The notes beneath the pieces were generated by a model. That model had not been told where the DNA came from, ran no database searches, and worked only from the letters and a program-made list of their open reading frames with translations. A DNA stretch of 51,398 nt from positions 1 to 51,398 of the forward strand of contig JAZDJP010000007.1 of NCBI GenBank assembly GCA_043803805.1, in the 5' to 3' direction. Positions 17,001 to 24,885 of this stretch are shown here, in pieces (the first letter of the stretch is position 1; each line of letters opens with the position of its first letter). Made by a program: the position numbers and the translations under genes. The stretch comes from JAZDJP01 sp043803805. GTDB lineage: Bacteria; Planctomycetota; JAZDJP01.

Positions 17001-17424
17001 GCGCCGTCTTCCGATTCAAATTCGCGGCCCCCAACTCCAGGGTGAATATGCCCGTCCCGACACCGGATGTCTCGGCGGAAAACCCCTTGGAGATATGCTG
17101 ACTGGCCTGGGCGAGCGCCCCAATCTTGAACGCATATTCCCCGAGGGGCGTCCCGGTCCCCGCAATGGCGGAGAGGGCGCTCTCGTTTGTCGAGCTGACC
17201 GTCCGCCGATCGAACGCCGAAACCTTCGACAGGTTGAAGGCGGCCAGTTTGAAGGAAAGGAGACGTGCCGAGACGTCGGAGTAGATCGTCTTCGTGTTGG
17301 TCAGTATGTCAATCCGCGTCTGGAGACGCGTGACCGGAACGCGCTCGAGATCAATAAGCTGCTTGATGATGGACTGCGTGTCGAGTCCCGAGATGAGGCC
17401 CGAAATGGACGTGGTTCCCGGCAT
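14080..17424 (-). CDS. fliD: Giant flagellar cap protein FliD
   Basis: A 1114-residue filament cap; most FliD proteins have 400-700 residues. The N-terminus SISGLISGLDTQSIIKQLIDLERVPVTRLQTRIDILTNTKTIYSDVSARLLSF and the C-terminal coil (LDETIALYQTQIDEFEARIKIREERLYRQFAALETSLAEMQSL) are standard. Between them are at least four Flagellin_IN-type repeats of about 85 residues (about 143-225, 251-340, 368-461 and 488-580) and a fifth partial one near 860. One module at about 899-960 (SLIGLHADDFFKGMEV...TGTLTL) resembles modules in flagellin and FlgL. The start has GGGGGAGG upstream. A sigma-28-like promoter lies 73 bp upstream. Confidence 0.95.
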   Translation of the reverse strand: MPGTTSISGLISGLDTQSIIKQLIDLERVPVTRLQTRIDILTNTKTIYSDVSARLLSFKLAAFNLSKVSAFDRRTVSSTNESALSAIAGTGTPLGEYAFKIGALAQASQHISKGFSAETSGVGTGIFTLELGAANLNRKTALSFLNGQQGVEPGKIKITNGSKSAEIDLSGAVNLEDVLDVINGKDLDITARVGDDGEGILLENSGAGAISVVEMGGTTAKDLGIWKSVGAGLDLDGDDVNNIAESTRLDELNQGLGVRILGGAVMDLRVNVDGADFDISLDGDETIADVIASIEAVAPVNVSVSADGNSLVIDDPTPEGGGNITVTALNGSKAAYDLGLEGKTAADTVTGDRVIPKLGDVLLRTIDGFSGIDVGTGLNRFDVTDRTGVTTSVTLDYGASASYTGLSDILAEINLDLAGVNVTARINDGGTGIILEDANAAGATTLSVADVVGTTAAGLGLAAPDSATTTELVGTNLQMAHISGNTNLSVLNGGRGIFAGKIKVTDKDGGTFIVDLSTKTTVGQVIEAINDKAAAESSNVTASVNATGDGIRLYDADLTGVALKVEEVGGGSTAKDLNLLGTASDALGQTIDGSFEFHFDVGAGDSLQTLRDAINARGIAVTASIVNDGTSGTPYRLSLLGSRTGALAQVVVDTGATSLDFSVSTEAQDAVLVMGATNPTQIRGNDNLFEDVATDLDIVARAVTSSPVTVTISRDTSRVGDLADTFVEQFNNVIGKIQELMSYDADAEEAGPLIGDRTLQSIEEALYDGVINPVKGISGRYDRLSRVGISVTKTGTLTFDQAAFENALAADPDGVRDLFTQVEITGNTSLSALGNGNGIRRVVGGDDFRVTMRDGSYLDVALGGAARTVQDVLAAINTVRAFRNGTADGDSTTLLLEDDSLIGLHADDFFKGMEVIVTGGANAGESRKITGYNAATGTLTLAAALPVALDATSAYEIANGGKVVASIGPDGRSILLTDASGGGSNLKVTALNSSKAAMDLGIENITGVASDILTGTKLSAITAQTGVGLRVDNRLQFVVNNASGTIVTTTDSLDETIALYQTQIDEFEARIKIREERLYRQFAALETSLAEMQSLSNFISTQLVSALSQGSSKK

Positions 17425-17496
17425 GGCCTCCCCCTCTCAAACACCCCCGGCCCTGCCCCGCCACGACGATCCGCGCGGGAGAATCCTCTGTTATTT

Positions 17497-17524
17497 TTAT
17501 CGGCATGAACCGGGCGAAGGTTCA
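17497..17524 (-). promoter_or_regulatory. Sigma-28-like promoter for fliD-fliS
   Basis: The minus strand carries the exact sigma-28 -10 box GCCGATAA (17497-17504), with TGAA (17521-17524) 16 bp upstream as a weak -35. The spacing and form match the candidate flagellin promoter. Confidence 0.6.
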
Positions 17525-17554
17525 GCCCCTTCACCCCGTCCCGGCGATAATATA

Positions 17555-17588
17555 TGCAGGGGCCGCTCCTCCCTGAGCGACCCCTGCA
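17555..17588 (-). terminator. Hairpin after flaG
   Basis: Stem TGCAGGGG and CGCTC with their complements, interrupted by one mismatch, loop of six. It lies 33 bp past the flaG stop. The minus strand then reads TATATTAT, a poor U-tract, so it is either a weak terminator or a 3' stabiliser. Confidence 0.45.
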
Positions 17589-17621
17589 CGACATCGTTTG
17601 GCCCTCCAGCCAAATCACTCC

Positions 17622-18005
17622 TCAAAGCACCTCGTCCAGCAACAACCCCACCGCCTCGTCAATCCTCTGGGACAATGCCAGCAAATTCTCCGGCGGGATG
17701 GTCTTGATGACCTCGTCCGTGCTCCCGTTCACGATCTTGACATAAAGCTGGCCCGTGCTGCCGTACGTGTCAAACCGGATGCTCCGGTCGAACTGCGTCA
17801 TCACCTGATTCAAATGATTGGTGACGGCCTCCATGACACGTTTGTCGAGTTCCTGCGGCGCCGGAGGCTGGTAGCCCGATGACTCCAGCACATCCGAAAC
17901 CGCGGGCCTCGGGATTGACGGAGACGACGCGGCGCTTCCCCGTGGATCGGGGGCCGCGGACGGGATGTTGACTGCACCGCGCAGGACGTCTCTGACGCCA
18001 GGCAT
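17622..18005 (-). CDS. flaG: FlaG-family flagellar protein
   Basis: A 127-residue protein. The first 45 residues are Pro/Ser-rich and variable. The C-terminal domain has the FlaG pattern MTQFDRSIRFDTYGSTGQLYVKIVNGSTDEVIKTIPPENLLALSQRIDEAVGLLLDEVL. FlaG is linked to filament length control; its molecular role is uncertain. It lies 72 bp after fliC, separated from it by a GC-rich hairpin, and upstream of fliD, the classical flaG-fliD-fliS order. GGGAGGGG precedes the ATG. Confidence 0.85.
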   Translation of the reverse strand: MPGVRDVLRGAVNIPSAAPDPRGSAASSPSIPRPAVSDVLESSGYQPPAPQELDKRVMEAVTNHLNQVMTQFDRSIRFDTYGSTGQLYVKIVNGSTDEVIKTIPPENLLALSQRIDEAVGLLLDEVL

Positions 18006-18033
18006 GTGAATCCCCTCCCTTCGCGATTCCGGA

Positions 18034-18059
18034 CCCGCCCGGCCACAGGGCCGGGCGGG
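18034..18059 (-). terminator. GC-rich hairpin between fliC and flaG
   Basis: A perfect 11-bp stem (CCCGCCCGGCC and its complement) with a 4-nt loop, 18 bp after the flagellin stop. There is no U-tract, so it may stabilise the flagellin mRNA end or cause only partial termination, giving flagellin in excess over flaG. Confidence 0.5.
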
Positions 18060-18077
18060 CCGAAATCAAATCCCCGT

Positions 18078-20513
18078 TTACCCGAGCAACTGCAGAACGC
18101 TCTGCGGCGCCAGATTCGCCTGGGCCAGGATGGCCGTGCCCGCCTGCACCAGGATCTGAGTCCGCGTGAACTCCGTCGTCTCCGCCGCGAAGTCCGTGTC
18201 CCGGATGCGGCTTTCCGCGTCCGCGATGTTCTCGATCGCGATATTCAGCGAGTTGATGTTCGTCTCCAGGGTGTTCTTCTGGAACGCCCCGAGGCGCGAA
18301 CGCAACCCCGTGATATCGTCAATCGCGTAATCCACGATCTTCGCCGCCGTGTCCGGATCCGAATCGAGGTCGAATTCTCCCCCGTTCAGGATCTGGTTCA
18401 GGTACCCCACGCCGCCCTTGCCGAGGCGCGACGCGGTCACCTGGGCGATGCCCAGGGACTTCTTCTCGTTCGGGGCCGTGGTGGCGCCCAACTGGAAATT
18501 CACCCCGCCGCCGATGATATCGAAATTCGTGGTTCCGATATTCGTGCCGAAGGCGGCCGCGAGGGTGGACCGCATCTCCAGATTCCCCGTCTTCACGCCG
18601 AAATCCAGCCCCTTCACGGATGCCGCGGCGCCGTTGACGCTGATGATCGCGTCCAGACCGGTGTCGCTGCCCGTGACGGCGTAACTCCCGGAAATGGCCT
18701 TCACGGAAATTCGCATCTCCTCCCCGAATCCCGTGCTGTCCAGAGGGGCCGTCCCCATGACCAGAAGGACGTCGTCCGTGCCGGCCGTCAGCGCCGCGGC
18801 CAGATCCCCGCTCAATGTGAGTTCGCCGGTCTTCCCGTCGAAGTCCTCGACCGTGAGCCCCTGAGCGGCCACCACCAAATCGCTGCTGGTGAACGTCAGG
18901 CCGTTGAAATAATCGTCCTCGTATCCGGCCAGGGACGCCACCGTCACCTTGTTCTGACCGAGGGCCGCGGTGGTCCCGATCTCCCGGAGGAAGAGCTGCC
19001 CGATGGCGTAGGAATCCCCCTCGCTCATGTCGGCCGTGAGCGCCGTGTCGAGGGTGATCTCCCCCAGCGCTCCGTTGAAATCCAGAATCGTCGCATGCTG
19101 CCCCATGGGGGCGGCGAGGCCGGTGGTGTTCGTGATATAGAACTCCATTCCGTTGAACGTGTCATCGGCCAACCCGATCAGGTTCGTATCCACGAACTTG
19201 AAATCAGGATCCGTGGCATCGGGGGTGGATATCCGCCCGGTCCGATTCGGCGCCGGGGCCGCGATATTCGACATCGGATTCGTTCCACTCAAAAACCGGA
19301 TGCCGTCCATCGCGATGGCGTAATCCGCCCCGTCGGCCGGATCGCCGATATCCCCCTCCAGCGTGAGCTCGCCGGTATTGCTGTTGAACCCCACGATGGT
19401 GGAGTGCTCGTCCGGAACAGCTCCCACAACCGTGTAGAGTTCCCGCCCGACGTACTGGTCGTTGGGCTGTCCGATGAGCGAGGTGTCGGTGATGACCGTC
19501 TGCCCGCCCGTAACAACGGCGGACGTGATGATCCCCTTGTTCAACGGGGCGACCTCCACAAGATCCCCAACTCCGATGGCGGCCGTAAACGGGTTCGCGC
19601 TGTCCACCGTGATGGTGCCCGTCCTTCCATCGAAATCGGTGATCTCGCGATACTCGCCCTCGGGCGCCGCGGCGCCGGCCCTCTGCACGAACACGTACTG
19701 CCCGACAAACGTGTCGTCCGCGATCCCCTTCAGGTCATTGATCGAAAAGATGTAGTCGGGATCCGTCGCGGAAACGCCCGTCACCTCATGAATCTGAATG
19801 TCCCGCACGGCGGTCACGCCCGTGTTCGCCGCGACGGAATTGACGGCCGTCACCACCTCGCCCGTCTTGGTGTAGGCGGCGAACGTCATGACCTCGACAC
19901 CCTCGTTCCCGCTGATTTCGAGGGTCACCGTAGCCGAACCGACGTCGCCCCGCCCGTCCAGAAACCCCTGCTCGGCCCGCCCCGCCACAGTGACTTTTAC
20001 CGGCAGCCGCGACGCCGTGCCCATGCTGGCGCTGTAAATCGCAAGGTCTTCAATATGCTCCGAGGTGACGCCGCTCGTCAGGTAGTCGGACGTCCCGTTC
20101 AGGAGTTTCTTCCCGGCGAACTGAGTGGTGTTGCCGATCCGGTTGATGGACTCGATGGCCGAATCCACCTGGGCCTGGTTGGCCGCGATTTCGTCATCGG
20201 ACAGGGCGCCGTCGTTGGCGGCCTCGATGATGAGATCCTTCATGGACTTGAGGAGCGCGTTGACCTCGTTCAAGGCGCCTTCCGCCGTGGTCACGAGGTT
20301 GGACGCGCGCTGGGAATTCTGAACCGCCTGTTCCAGCGAAACGGTCTGGGCGCGCAATTTTTCGGAAATAACGAGTCCCGCGGGGTCATCCGACGCGCGG
20401 TTGATGCGGAACCCGGAAGACAGCCGCTCGAGAGACTTGTTCAACGCCCCCTGGTTGATCTGCAGGTTCCGGAAGGCATTGAGAGCGGCAACGTTGGTAT
20501 TGATCCGACTCAT
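18078..20513 (-). CDS. fliC: Flagellin with a large repeat-built surface insert
   Basis: An 811-residue flagellin. The N-terminal D0/D1 helices (INTNVAALNAFRNLQINQGALNKSLERLSSG, residues 3-140) and C-terminal D1/D0 (FQKNTLETNINSLNIAIENIADAESRIRDTDFAAE, ending VLQLLG) are canonical. The middle, about 150-690, is a surface insert. It contains four copies of a roughly 60-residue module at about 257-322, 343-401, 442-504 and 525-586, each of the form LIG..DD.F.G...I.DF...TGEITL. The start is ATG 20513 with AAGGAG 6 nt upstream; upstream ATGs in frame lie in the leader. It has a sigma-28-like promoter and a leader with two CsrA-type hairpins. Confidence 0.96.
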   Translation of the reverse strand: MSRINTNVAALNAFRNLQINQGALNKSLERLSSGFRINRASDDPAGLVISEKLRAQTVSLEQAVQNSQRASNLVTTAEGALNEVNALLKSMKDLIIEAANDGALSDDEIAANQAQVDSAIESINRIGNTTQFAGKKLLNGTSDYLTSGVTSEHIEDLAIYSASMGTASRLPVKVTVAGRAEQGFLDGRGDVGSATVTLEISGNEGVEVMTFAAYTKTGEVVTAVNSVAANTGVTAVRDIQIHEVTGVSATDPDYIFSINDLKGIADDTFVGQYVFVQRAGAAAPEGEYREITDFDGRTGTITVDSANPFTAAIGVGDLVEVAPLNKGIITSAVVTGGQTVITDTSLIGQPNDQYVGRELYTVVGAVPDEHSTIVGFNSNTGELTLEGDIGDPADGADYAIAMDGIRFLSGTNPMSNIAAPAPNRTGRISTPDATDPDFKFVDTNLIGLADDTFNGMEFYITNTTGLAAPMGQHATILDFNGALGEITLDTALTADMSEGDSYAIGQLFLREIGTTAALGQNKVTVASLAGYEDDYFNGLTFTSSDLVVAAQGLTVEDFDGKTGELTLSGDLAAALTAGTDDVLLVMGTAPLDSTGFGEEMRISVKAISGSYAVTGSDTGLDAIISVNGAAASVKGLDFGVKTGNLEMRSTLAAAFGTNIGTTNFDIIGGGVNFQLGATTAPNEKKSLGIAQVTASRLGKGGVGYLNQILNGGEFDLDSDPDTAAKIVDYAIDDITGLRSRLGAFQKNTLETNINSLNIAIENIADAESRIRDTDFAAETTEFTRTQILVQAGTAILAQANLAPQSVLQLLG

Positions 20514-20554
20514 GTCATCCTCCTTGATGACTGCCCCGGGCATCCTTGCCCGGG
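20514..20554 (-). promoter_or_regulatory. Twin CsrA-type hairpins in the flagellin leader
   Basis: Hairpin 1 (20535-20554) has a 7-bp stem CCCGGGC/GCCCGGG with hexaloop AAGGAT. Hairpin 2 (20514-20531) has a 6-bp stem GTCATC/GATGAC with hexaloop AAGGAG, and ends exactly at the start codon. Both loops fit the CsrA/RsmE consensus ANGGAN, and loop 2 is the Shine-Dalgarno sequence. The GGA cores are about 22 nt apart, a distance a CsrA dimer could bridge. fliW and csrA are encoded at 26.6-27.3 kb. Translational repression by CsrA, relieved by FliW, is the inferred role. Confidence 0.7.
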
Positions 20555-20683
20555 TCCTTCGAGGCCGCTCTTTATTCATTCCAGGGCGGCGGCCCACAGC
20601 CCGCATTTTCCAGCTCCGAACCCCTTCCTGCTCTCCGTTCACCTCCTTCGCGTAACGATGGTTAACGGTTTTCTCACCTCTTA

Positions 20684-20711
20684 TATCGGACACCCCGCCG
20701 GACGACTTGAT
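20684..20711 (-). promoter_or_regulatory. Sigma-28-like flagellin promoter
   Basis: The minus strand reads TCAA, a 16-bp spacer and TCCGATAT, close to the sigma-D/sigma-28 -10 box GCCGATAT. The expected leader is about 160 nt. The element begins just 22 bp past the stop of the upstream glycosyltransferase gene. Confidence 0.6.
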
Positions 20712-20732
20712 GACAAAATTGAGACTTTTTTA

Positions 20733-22337
20733 TTACCGCAGGAGCGCCTCGTCCGGATCCCGCACGAGGCGGTGGCCGTTGACCACAAGATCATACACCC
20801 AGAGATATTGCCGCAGGACCCGGATGGGATCGTATTCCCGGAGGGCGTACTCCCGCGCGAGAGCCCCGATGCGGGCAATCTCGGGCGGATGGCCCAGGAG
20901 AAAATCCAGACGCTCCTCCAGAGTCTCCGGCGTGACGAAGACCACCGGCGCATCGGGGAAACAGCACGCGCCGAAGTTGGACATCCCCACCAGAACCGCA
21001 TGACCGGCCGCCAGGGATTCGATGGCGGACACGCCGAACGAACCCACCGAAATCTGATCGTAGGAGATCTGACAGCGCGCCTTGACGGCGAGACAATCGC
21101 GGTTCGATCGCCCCTCGATGAGTTCCACGGCGACCGGATGCCGCTTCTTCAACCGTTCCATCACCGCCAGAAACGGGGCGGTCTTCTTGATGTGGCGGCT
21201 CGTGGGCGTGTGGCACACCCGGATGACATCGCCGACCGGCGCGCACGGGGACACCCGGGAAAAGTCGCAAATCGGGCGAATGTGGTACAGGAGCGGCGAC
21301 CGTTCCCACATGGTGAAGTCCGCCGCGGAGATGCCCCGGATCCCCATCCGCTCGTGCCAGGCGTAGATCCGCCGGGGATTGGTGCGGATCTCGGAGCCGA
21401 AGTACTGCACGACCGCATTGTCGGACTTGAGGAGGTTCTCCCACCGGATGTCGCCGAAATTGACGGGGAAGCGCCCGAAATGAAACAGATCCGCCTCGCG
21501 GATGACCGCGACGGCCTCGGCATATTCCTCCGGTTTCCCATCGAGGATGACCAGATCCCGGTCGCCGGAGAGAAAATCCGCCCGGAGTGTGATGAGCCGG
21601 GCGCGGTGGATCGTGTGCGCGTTCACCAGCCGGAAGAGAAACGACATCTGCCCCGCGATGTCGTGATCCGCGACAAAGACGATGTTCATGCCGCTCTTGC
21701 GGTCCCGGAGCTCCGGGCGGATGTGTTTTAAAAAGGGATCGTTTTCCGCCGGGACGGCCGGGGCGTCGAACTGCTTGGGGGGTCGCGCCGGGACATCGCA
21801 CACGGCGATGTTGGCGCAATTCATCAGATAGAAAAGCCCCTCGCGGTGAAGTCCATACTTCAGGCATGCGGCGACAAGCCCGAGGATCGCCCCCGTGTCC
21901 GAAGGATTCGCCTTGACCGGAGGGACGGACCGTTCGACCTCCTCCCGCTCGGCCGCCGACGGATTCCGGCGGGGCGCCCGCCGCTCCGCGGCGGTCACCG
22001 TTTCCTGGAACCAGAACACCGCCTCCGTGAATTCACGATCCTCCCAAAGGATCCTCACCAGGTTGAACAACGCCTCCGCATGGAGGAGATCGGCGGTCAC
22101 CGCCTGAAGGAAATGCCCGCGGGCGGCCACCCGGTCACCGCGACGCTCGAGGATCCGACCGAGTTCGTTGTGGGCGCCGGCGTGAACGGGGTGATGCCGG
22201 AGAAGTTCCCGGAGGGTCTCCTCGGCGCGGGCGGCGTTGCCGGCGCGTGATTCGGCGAGTGCGCGCTCGAACATCCCCCCGTCGGGCGGAAGCGGCATGC
22301 CTTCTCCGCCGGGGGCGGTGTCGGTCGGATGAGTCAT
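20733..22337 (-). CDS. TPR-glycosyltransferase, candidate flagellin glycosylation enzyme
   Basis: A 534-residue soluble protein. Residues 22-115 are TPR-like (FERALAESRAGNAARAEETLRELLRHHP...). Residues 215-515 look like a GT-B fold of the GT4 type: ADLFHFGRFPVNFGDI, VVQYFGSEIRTNP, VIRVCHTPTSRHIKKTAPFLAVMERL, then GSFGVSAIESLAAGHAVLVGM, the usual donor-binding glycine/glutamate region. It sits directly upstream of flagellin, and flagellins are often O-glycosylated by enzymes encoded nearby, so that role is a reasonable inference. AAGGGAGAGG precedes ATG 22337. Another glycan acceptor is possible. Confidence 0.75.
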   Translation of the reverse strand: MTHPTDTAPGGEGMPLPPDGGMFERALAESRAGNAARAEETLRELLRHHPVHAGAHNELGRILERRGDRVAARGHFLQAVTADLLHAEALFNLVRILWEDREFTEAVFWFQETVTAAERRAPRRNPSAAEREEVERSVPPVKANPSDTGAILGLVAACLKYGLHREGLFYLMNCANIAVCDVPARPPKQFDAPAVPAENDPFLKHIRPELRDRKSGMNIVFVADHDIAGQMSFLFRLVNAHTIHRARLITLRADFLSGDRDLVILDGKPEEYAEAVAVIREADLFHFGRFPVNFGDIRWENLLKSDNAVVQYFGSEIRTNPRRIYAWHERMGIRGISAADFTMWERSPLLYHIRPICDFSRVSPCAPVGDVIRVCHTPTSRHIKKTAPFLAVMERLKKRHPVAVELIEGRSNRDCLAVKARCQISYDQISVGSFGVSAIESLAAGHAVLVGMSNFGACCFPDAPVVFVTPETLEERLDFLLGHPPEIARIGALAREYALREYDPIRVLRQYLWVYDLVVNGHRLVRDPDEALLR

Positions 22338-22390
22338 GTCAAACCTCTCCCTTCATTCTAACCGATTCCCGCTGGAGATGAAAAAGAATC

Positions 22391-22416
22391 GGGGGGCGGG
22401 ATTTCTCCCGCCCCCC
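22391..22416 (-). terminator. Intrinsic terminator of the lipoprotein operon
   Basis: A perfect 11-bp stem GGGGGGCGGGA/TCCCGCCCCCC with loop GAAA, followed on the minus strand by GATTCTTTTTC. It lies 34 bp past the lipoprotein stop. Confidence 0.85.
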
Positions 22417-22450
22417 AAAATTCCTCCGAATCTCCGCGTCGGGAGGTCGG

Positions 22451-24850
22451 TTACTGCAACACCCCTCCGATAACCGCCGGAGCGACATCGTCCATGTCCG
22501 GCTCCGTCCCGATTGCCGGATCCGTCCACTCCGAGAGGCTCGGCAGGGTGTACGTGGACAACGTCAGCGCCGCGCAATCGGCCGCGGCCAGCTTCACCAG
22601 CCTCTGCTCCTTCGACAACGCTTTCACGTAGAACTGATTATTGGCGCTGTCCGTCACCGTCGCGCCGTTCGGGAGATTGAACTCGGGAATCCACCGCGTC
22701 TGGGGTCCGCACGGGACGAGCTCACCCGTGTCCCGATCCACGCACTTCCCGGGTATCCCGTTGAGGTTCCCGAACCCCGAGTATTCGAGGAAGAACTTCG
22801 CGCCCGTGTAACCGTCTCCGGTGTGGGCGTACACCACCTGGAGGGGCGGCTCGAACGCAACAAATGTCCCATCCGCTTTCCGGAGTCCGGAGAACCGGTT
22901 CCAGTTGTTCGTGCCAGTCTCCCACGTGTAGAACACCGGGAAGGCATCCCACGCCTTCCAGGCGCAGGTCTGGTTCGCATCAAAATCGCAGGCCAGGAGC
23001 GCCCGGTTGGCCGGGGTGCCCTCGAACATCGGCCCGCTCTGGATCCCGAACTGCTGGGCCGCGTTCGTCGCCTCCAACGCCACCGGCGCCGCGGCCGTGT
23101 TGTCCGTCAGCGTCATGGTGGCCTTGTCGAACGTGTACGCCGGGAACACCGCTACCGCCGGCGCGACGCCCTGCATGGACGCGTCCGCGTAGAACGGGTT
23201 GGCGGTGGTCAGCGCCGCCGCGTTTGGCGCGTTGTTCGCGCAGATGAAATTCGCCGGCACGGTGGCGTCCGACGGGTACACAATGTCCTCGTAATACATG
23301 ACCACTTCCGTCGCGTTCGACGGGACACCCGTGCAGTTAAACGTCATCCCTTGCACGCACCCCACCAGGCTGACGCGCACCTGGCCGCCGAGCGCCTGGG
23401 AGAAGAAATTGAGCTGCGTCCACTGCATCGCGGACAAATCCATCGCCACCGGGGCCAGTTCCGTCCAGACCCCGTTGGTCTGATCGAGTTCGGCCACCTT
23501 CTTGAAAATTGTGCCGTCCCACACCACCCGGACCTGTTTGTTCGCCACCGGATCAAACGTATCCAGGGGAATCTGCTTGACGTCCCCCAAGTTCAGGAGT
23601 TTCCGGGTATGCTTGATCATCTTTCCCTTCGCGACGACCGCCGTCATGGTCTCGGGCGTCGTGACCTGATTGTTGTAATCCATCTTGTAGATGACGGCCC
23701 CGTTCGGGACCGTGACGTCCTCCGGGAACCACATCCCCCAGTACCCGACCCAGCCCTGGTATTCCTTCCCCGCGCCGTCCACGTACTTGACCGGGAACCC
23801 GGAATTCCGGTTCACCCGGCTCCCGTCGGCCGCGTTGTACAACCCGTACTGCCACACCGTGTCCTCGAACGCCGTGCGGTTCAGACAGTATTCCGTCCCC
23901 GTGCCCGCGTCACGCCGCTTGAACAGTGACGGGTTGAACGCGAAATCGCCCTGCGTGCTCTCACTGCCCCAGGGACCGCTGTCCGCCTTGGCATAACTGC
24001 CCGATCCCGTTGTGCCATCCACCGACCGGTTCAGGGTGGCGGCCTCGGTCCACGTATTGGACTGGAATCCGCCCGCATCCGTGAATTTCAAAAGGATCTG
24101 CCCATTGGCATCGATCTCCGTCCTGAGCAATCCGCGCATGATCTCCACCGACGTGTCCACCACGCCATCCGTCTCGGGATGAGACTTGAACGTCATGGAA
24201 AAGAGCCCGAACGGGTTCGTCGCGCTCACTCCCGCCGTGATCACCATCTTCACCATGATCACCTGGGCCGGGTCCCATTCGGACGCCGCCTGATGGAGCC
24301 ACACGTAAATGACATGCGGCGAATTGTCGTTCTCCCGGTAGGAATTCACCGTCCATAACTCGTACTCGGGCATGTCGGATCCCGAGGACTGGTTCTGCGA
24401 AGCGCCCTCGGAAACGTCGTCCCGACTCGTGCTGCACTGGCCGACGTCGATCTGCGCGACGTACGCGCCCAGGTTCACCATCTCGTCGTACTTCGACTGC
24501 TTGATCATGCACAGGATCTCGTTGACGGTGCTGAACGCCTCCGATGAACGCTCCTGCACGTAGGTATCCGTCACGTCGGTGGCGTAATCGCTCGTCGCCG
24601 GCAGATCCGCCGCCGCGAGATCCGGCATCGCCACCTTGAGCGGTGCGACACCATTCCGCTTCGGCGCCCCGCTCGCGCTGGTATCCACCACACTCACGCG
24701 GCTGGCGACGCTGAGCGCCGCCCCGATTCCCGTCGCCCCCGTCGGGATGGCACCCGAATCGCTGCTGGAACTGGAACTGCCCCCGCACCCACCCATCAAC
24801 AATCCGGCGCCCAATGCGAGCGCCAACGATACGCACGTTCGTCCGTGCAT
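22451..24850 (-). CDS. Large secreted lipoprotein, unknown function
   Basis: A 799-residue lipoprotein: signal MHGRTCVSLALALGAGLLMGGC with lipobox LMGGC, then a Ser-rich linker. The mature protein has paired cysteines and many aromatic, extracellular-type segments (FPVKYVDGAGKEYQGWVGYWGMWFPEDVTVPNGAVIY; CAWKAWDAFPVFYTWETGTNNWNRFSG). The start at 24850 has GGGGAGGGGACC upstream. It lies 35 bp after the LacI/PilZ regulator with no terminator between, so the two are probably co-transcribed and it is a likely target of that regulator. I do not recognise the family. Confidence 0.7.
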   Translation of the reverse strand: MHGRTCVSLALALGAGLLMGGCGGSSSSSSDSGAIPTGATGIGAALSVASRVSVVDTSASGAPKRNGVAPLKVAMPDLAAADLPATSDYATDVTDTYVQERSSEAFSTVNEILCMIKQSKYDEMVNLGAYVAQIDVGQCSTSRDDVSEGASQNQSSGSDMPEYELWTVNSYRENDNSPHVIYVWLHQAASEWDPAQVIMVKMVITAGVSATNPFGLFSMTFKSHPETDGVVDTSVEIMRGLLRTEIDANGQILLKFTDAGGFQSNTWTEAATLNRSVDGTTGSGSYAKADSGPWGSESTQGDFAFNPSLFKRRDAGTGTEYCLNRTAFEDTVWQYGLYNAADGSRVNRNSGFPVKYVDGAGKEYQGWVGYWGMWFPEDVTVPNGAVIYKMDYNNQVTTPETMTAVVAKGKMIKHTRKLLNLGDVKQIPLDTFDPVANKQVRVVWDGTIFKKVAELDQTNGVWTELAPVAMDLSAMQWTQLNFFSQALGGQVRVSLVGCVQGMTFNCTGVPSNATEVVMYYEDIVYPSDATVPANFICANNAPNAAALTTANPFYADASMQGVAPAVAVFPAYTFDKATMTLTDNTAAAPVALEATNAAQQFGIQSGPMFEGTPANRALLACDFDANQTCAWKAWDAFPVFYTWETGTNNWNRFSGLRKADGTFVAFEPPLQVVYAHTGDGYTGAKFFLEYSGFGNLNGIPGKCVDRDTGELVPCGPQTRWIPEFNLPNGATVTDSANNQFYVKALSKEQRLVKLAAADCAALTLSTYTLPSLSEWTDPAIGTEPDMDDVAPAVIGGVLQ

Positions 24851-24885
24851 GGTCCCCTCCCCTGAAAAAAGGTTTTTTAATCCCC

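Noticed and set aside
15631..17508. A 625-codon plus-strand frame opposite fliD
   Set aside because: Antisense shadow of fliD. The translated sequence shows no domain and has the typical Arg/Pro/Gly bias.
18006..21731. A 1241-codon open frame on the plus strand
   Set aside because: It runs antisense through flaG's upstream region, fliC and the glycosyltransferase. Its residue make-up (Arg/His/Gly/Pro-rich) is that of a GC-rich shadow frame, while the minus strand encodes recognisable flagellin.
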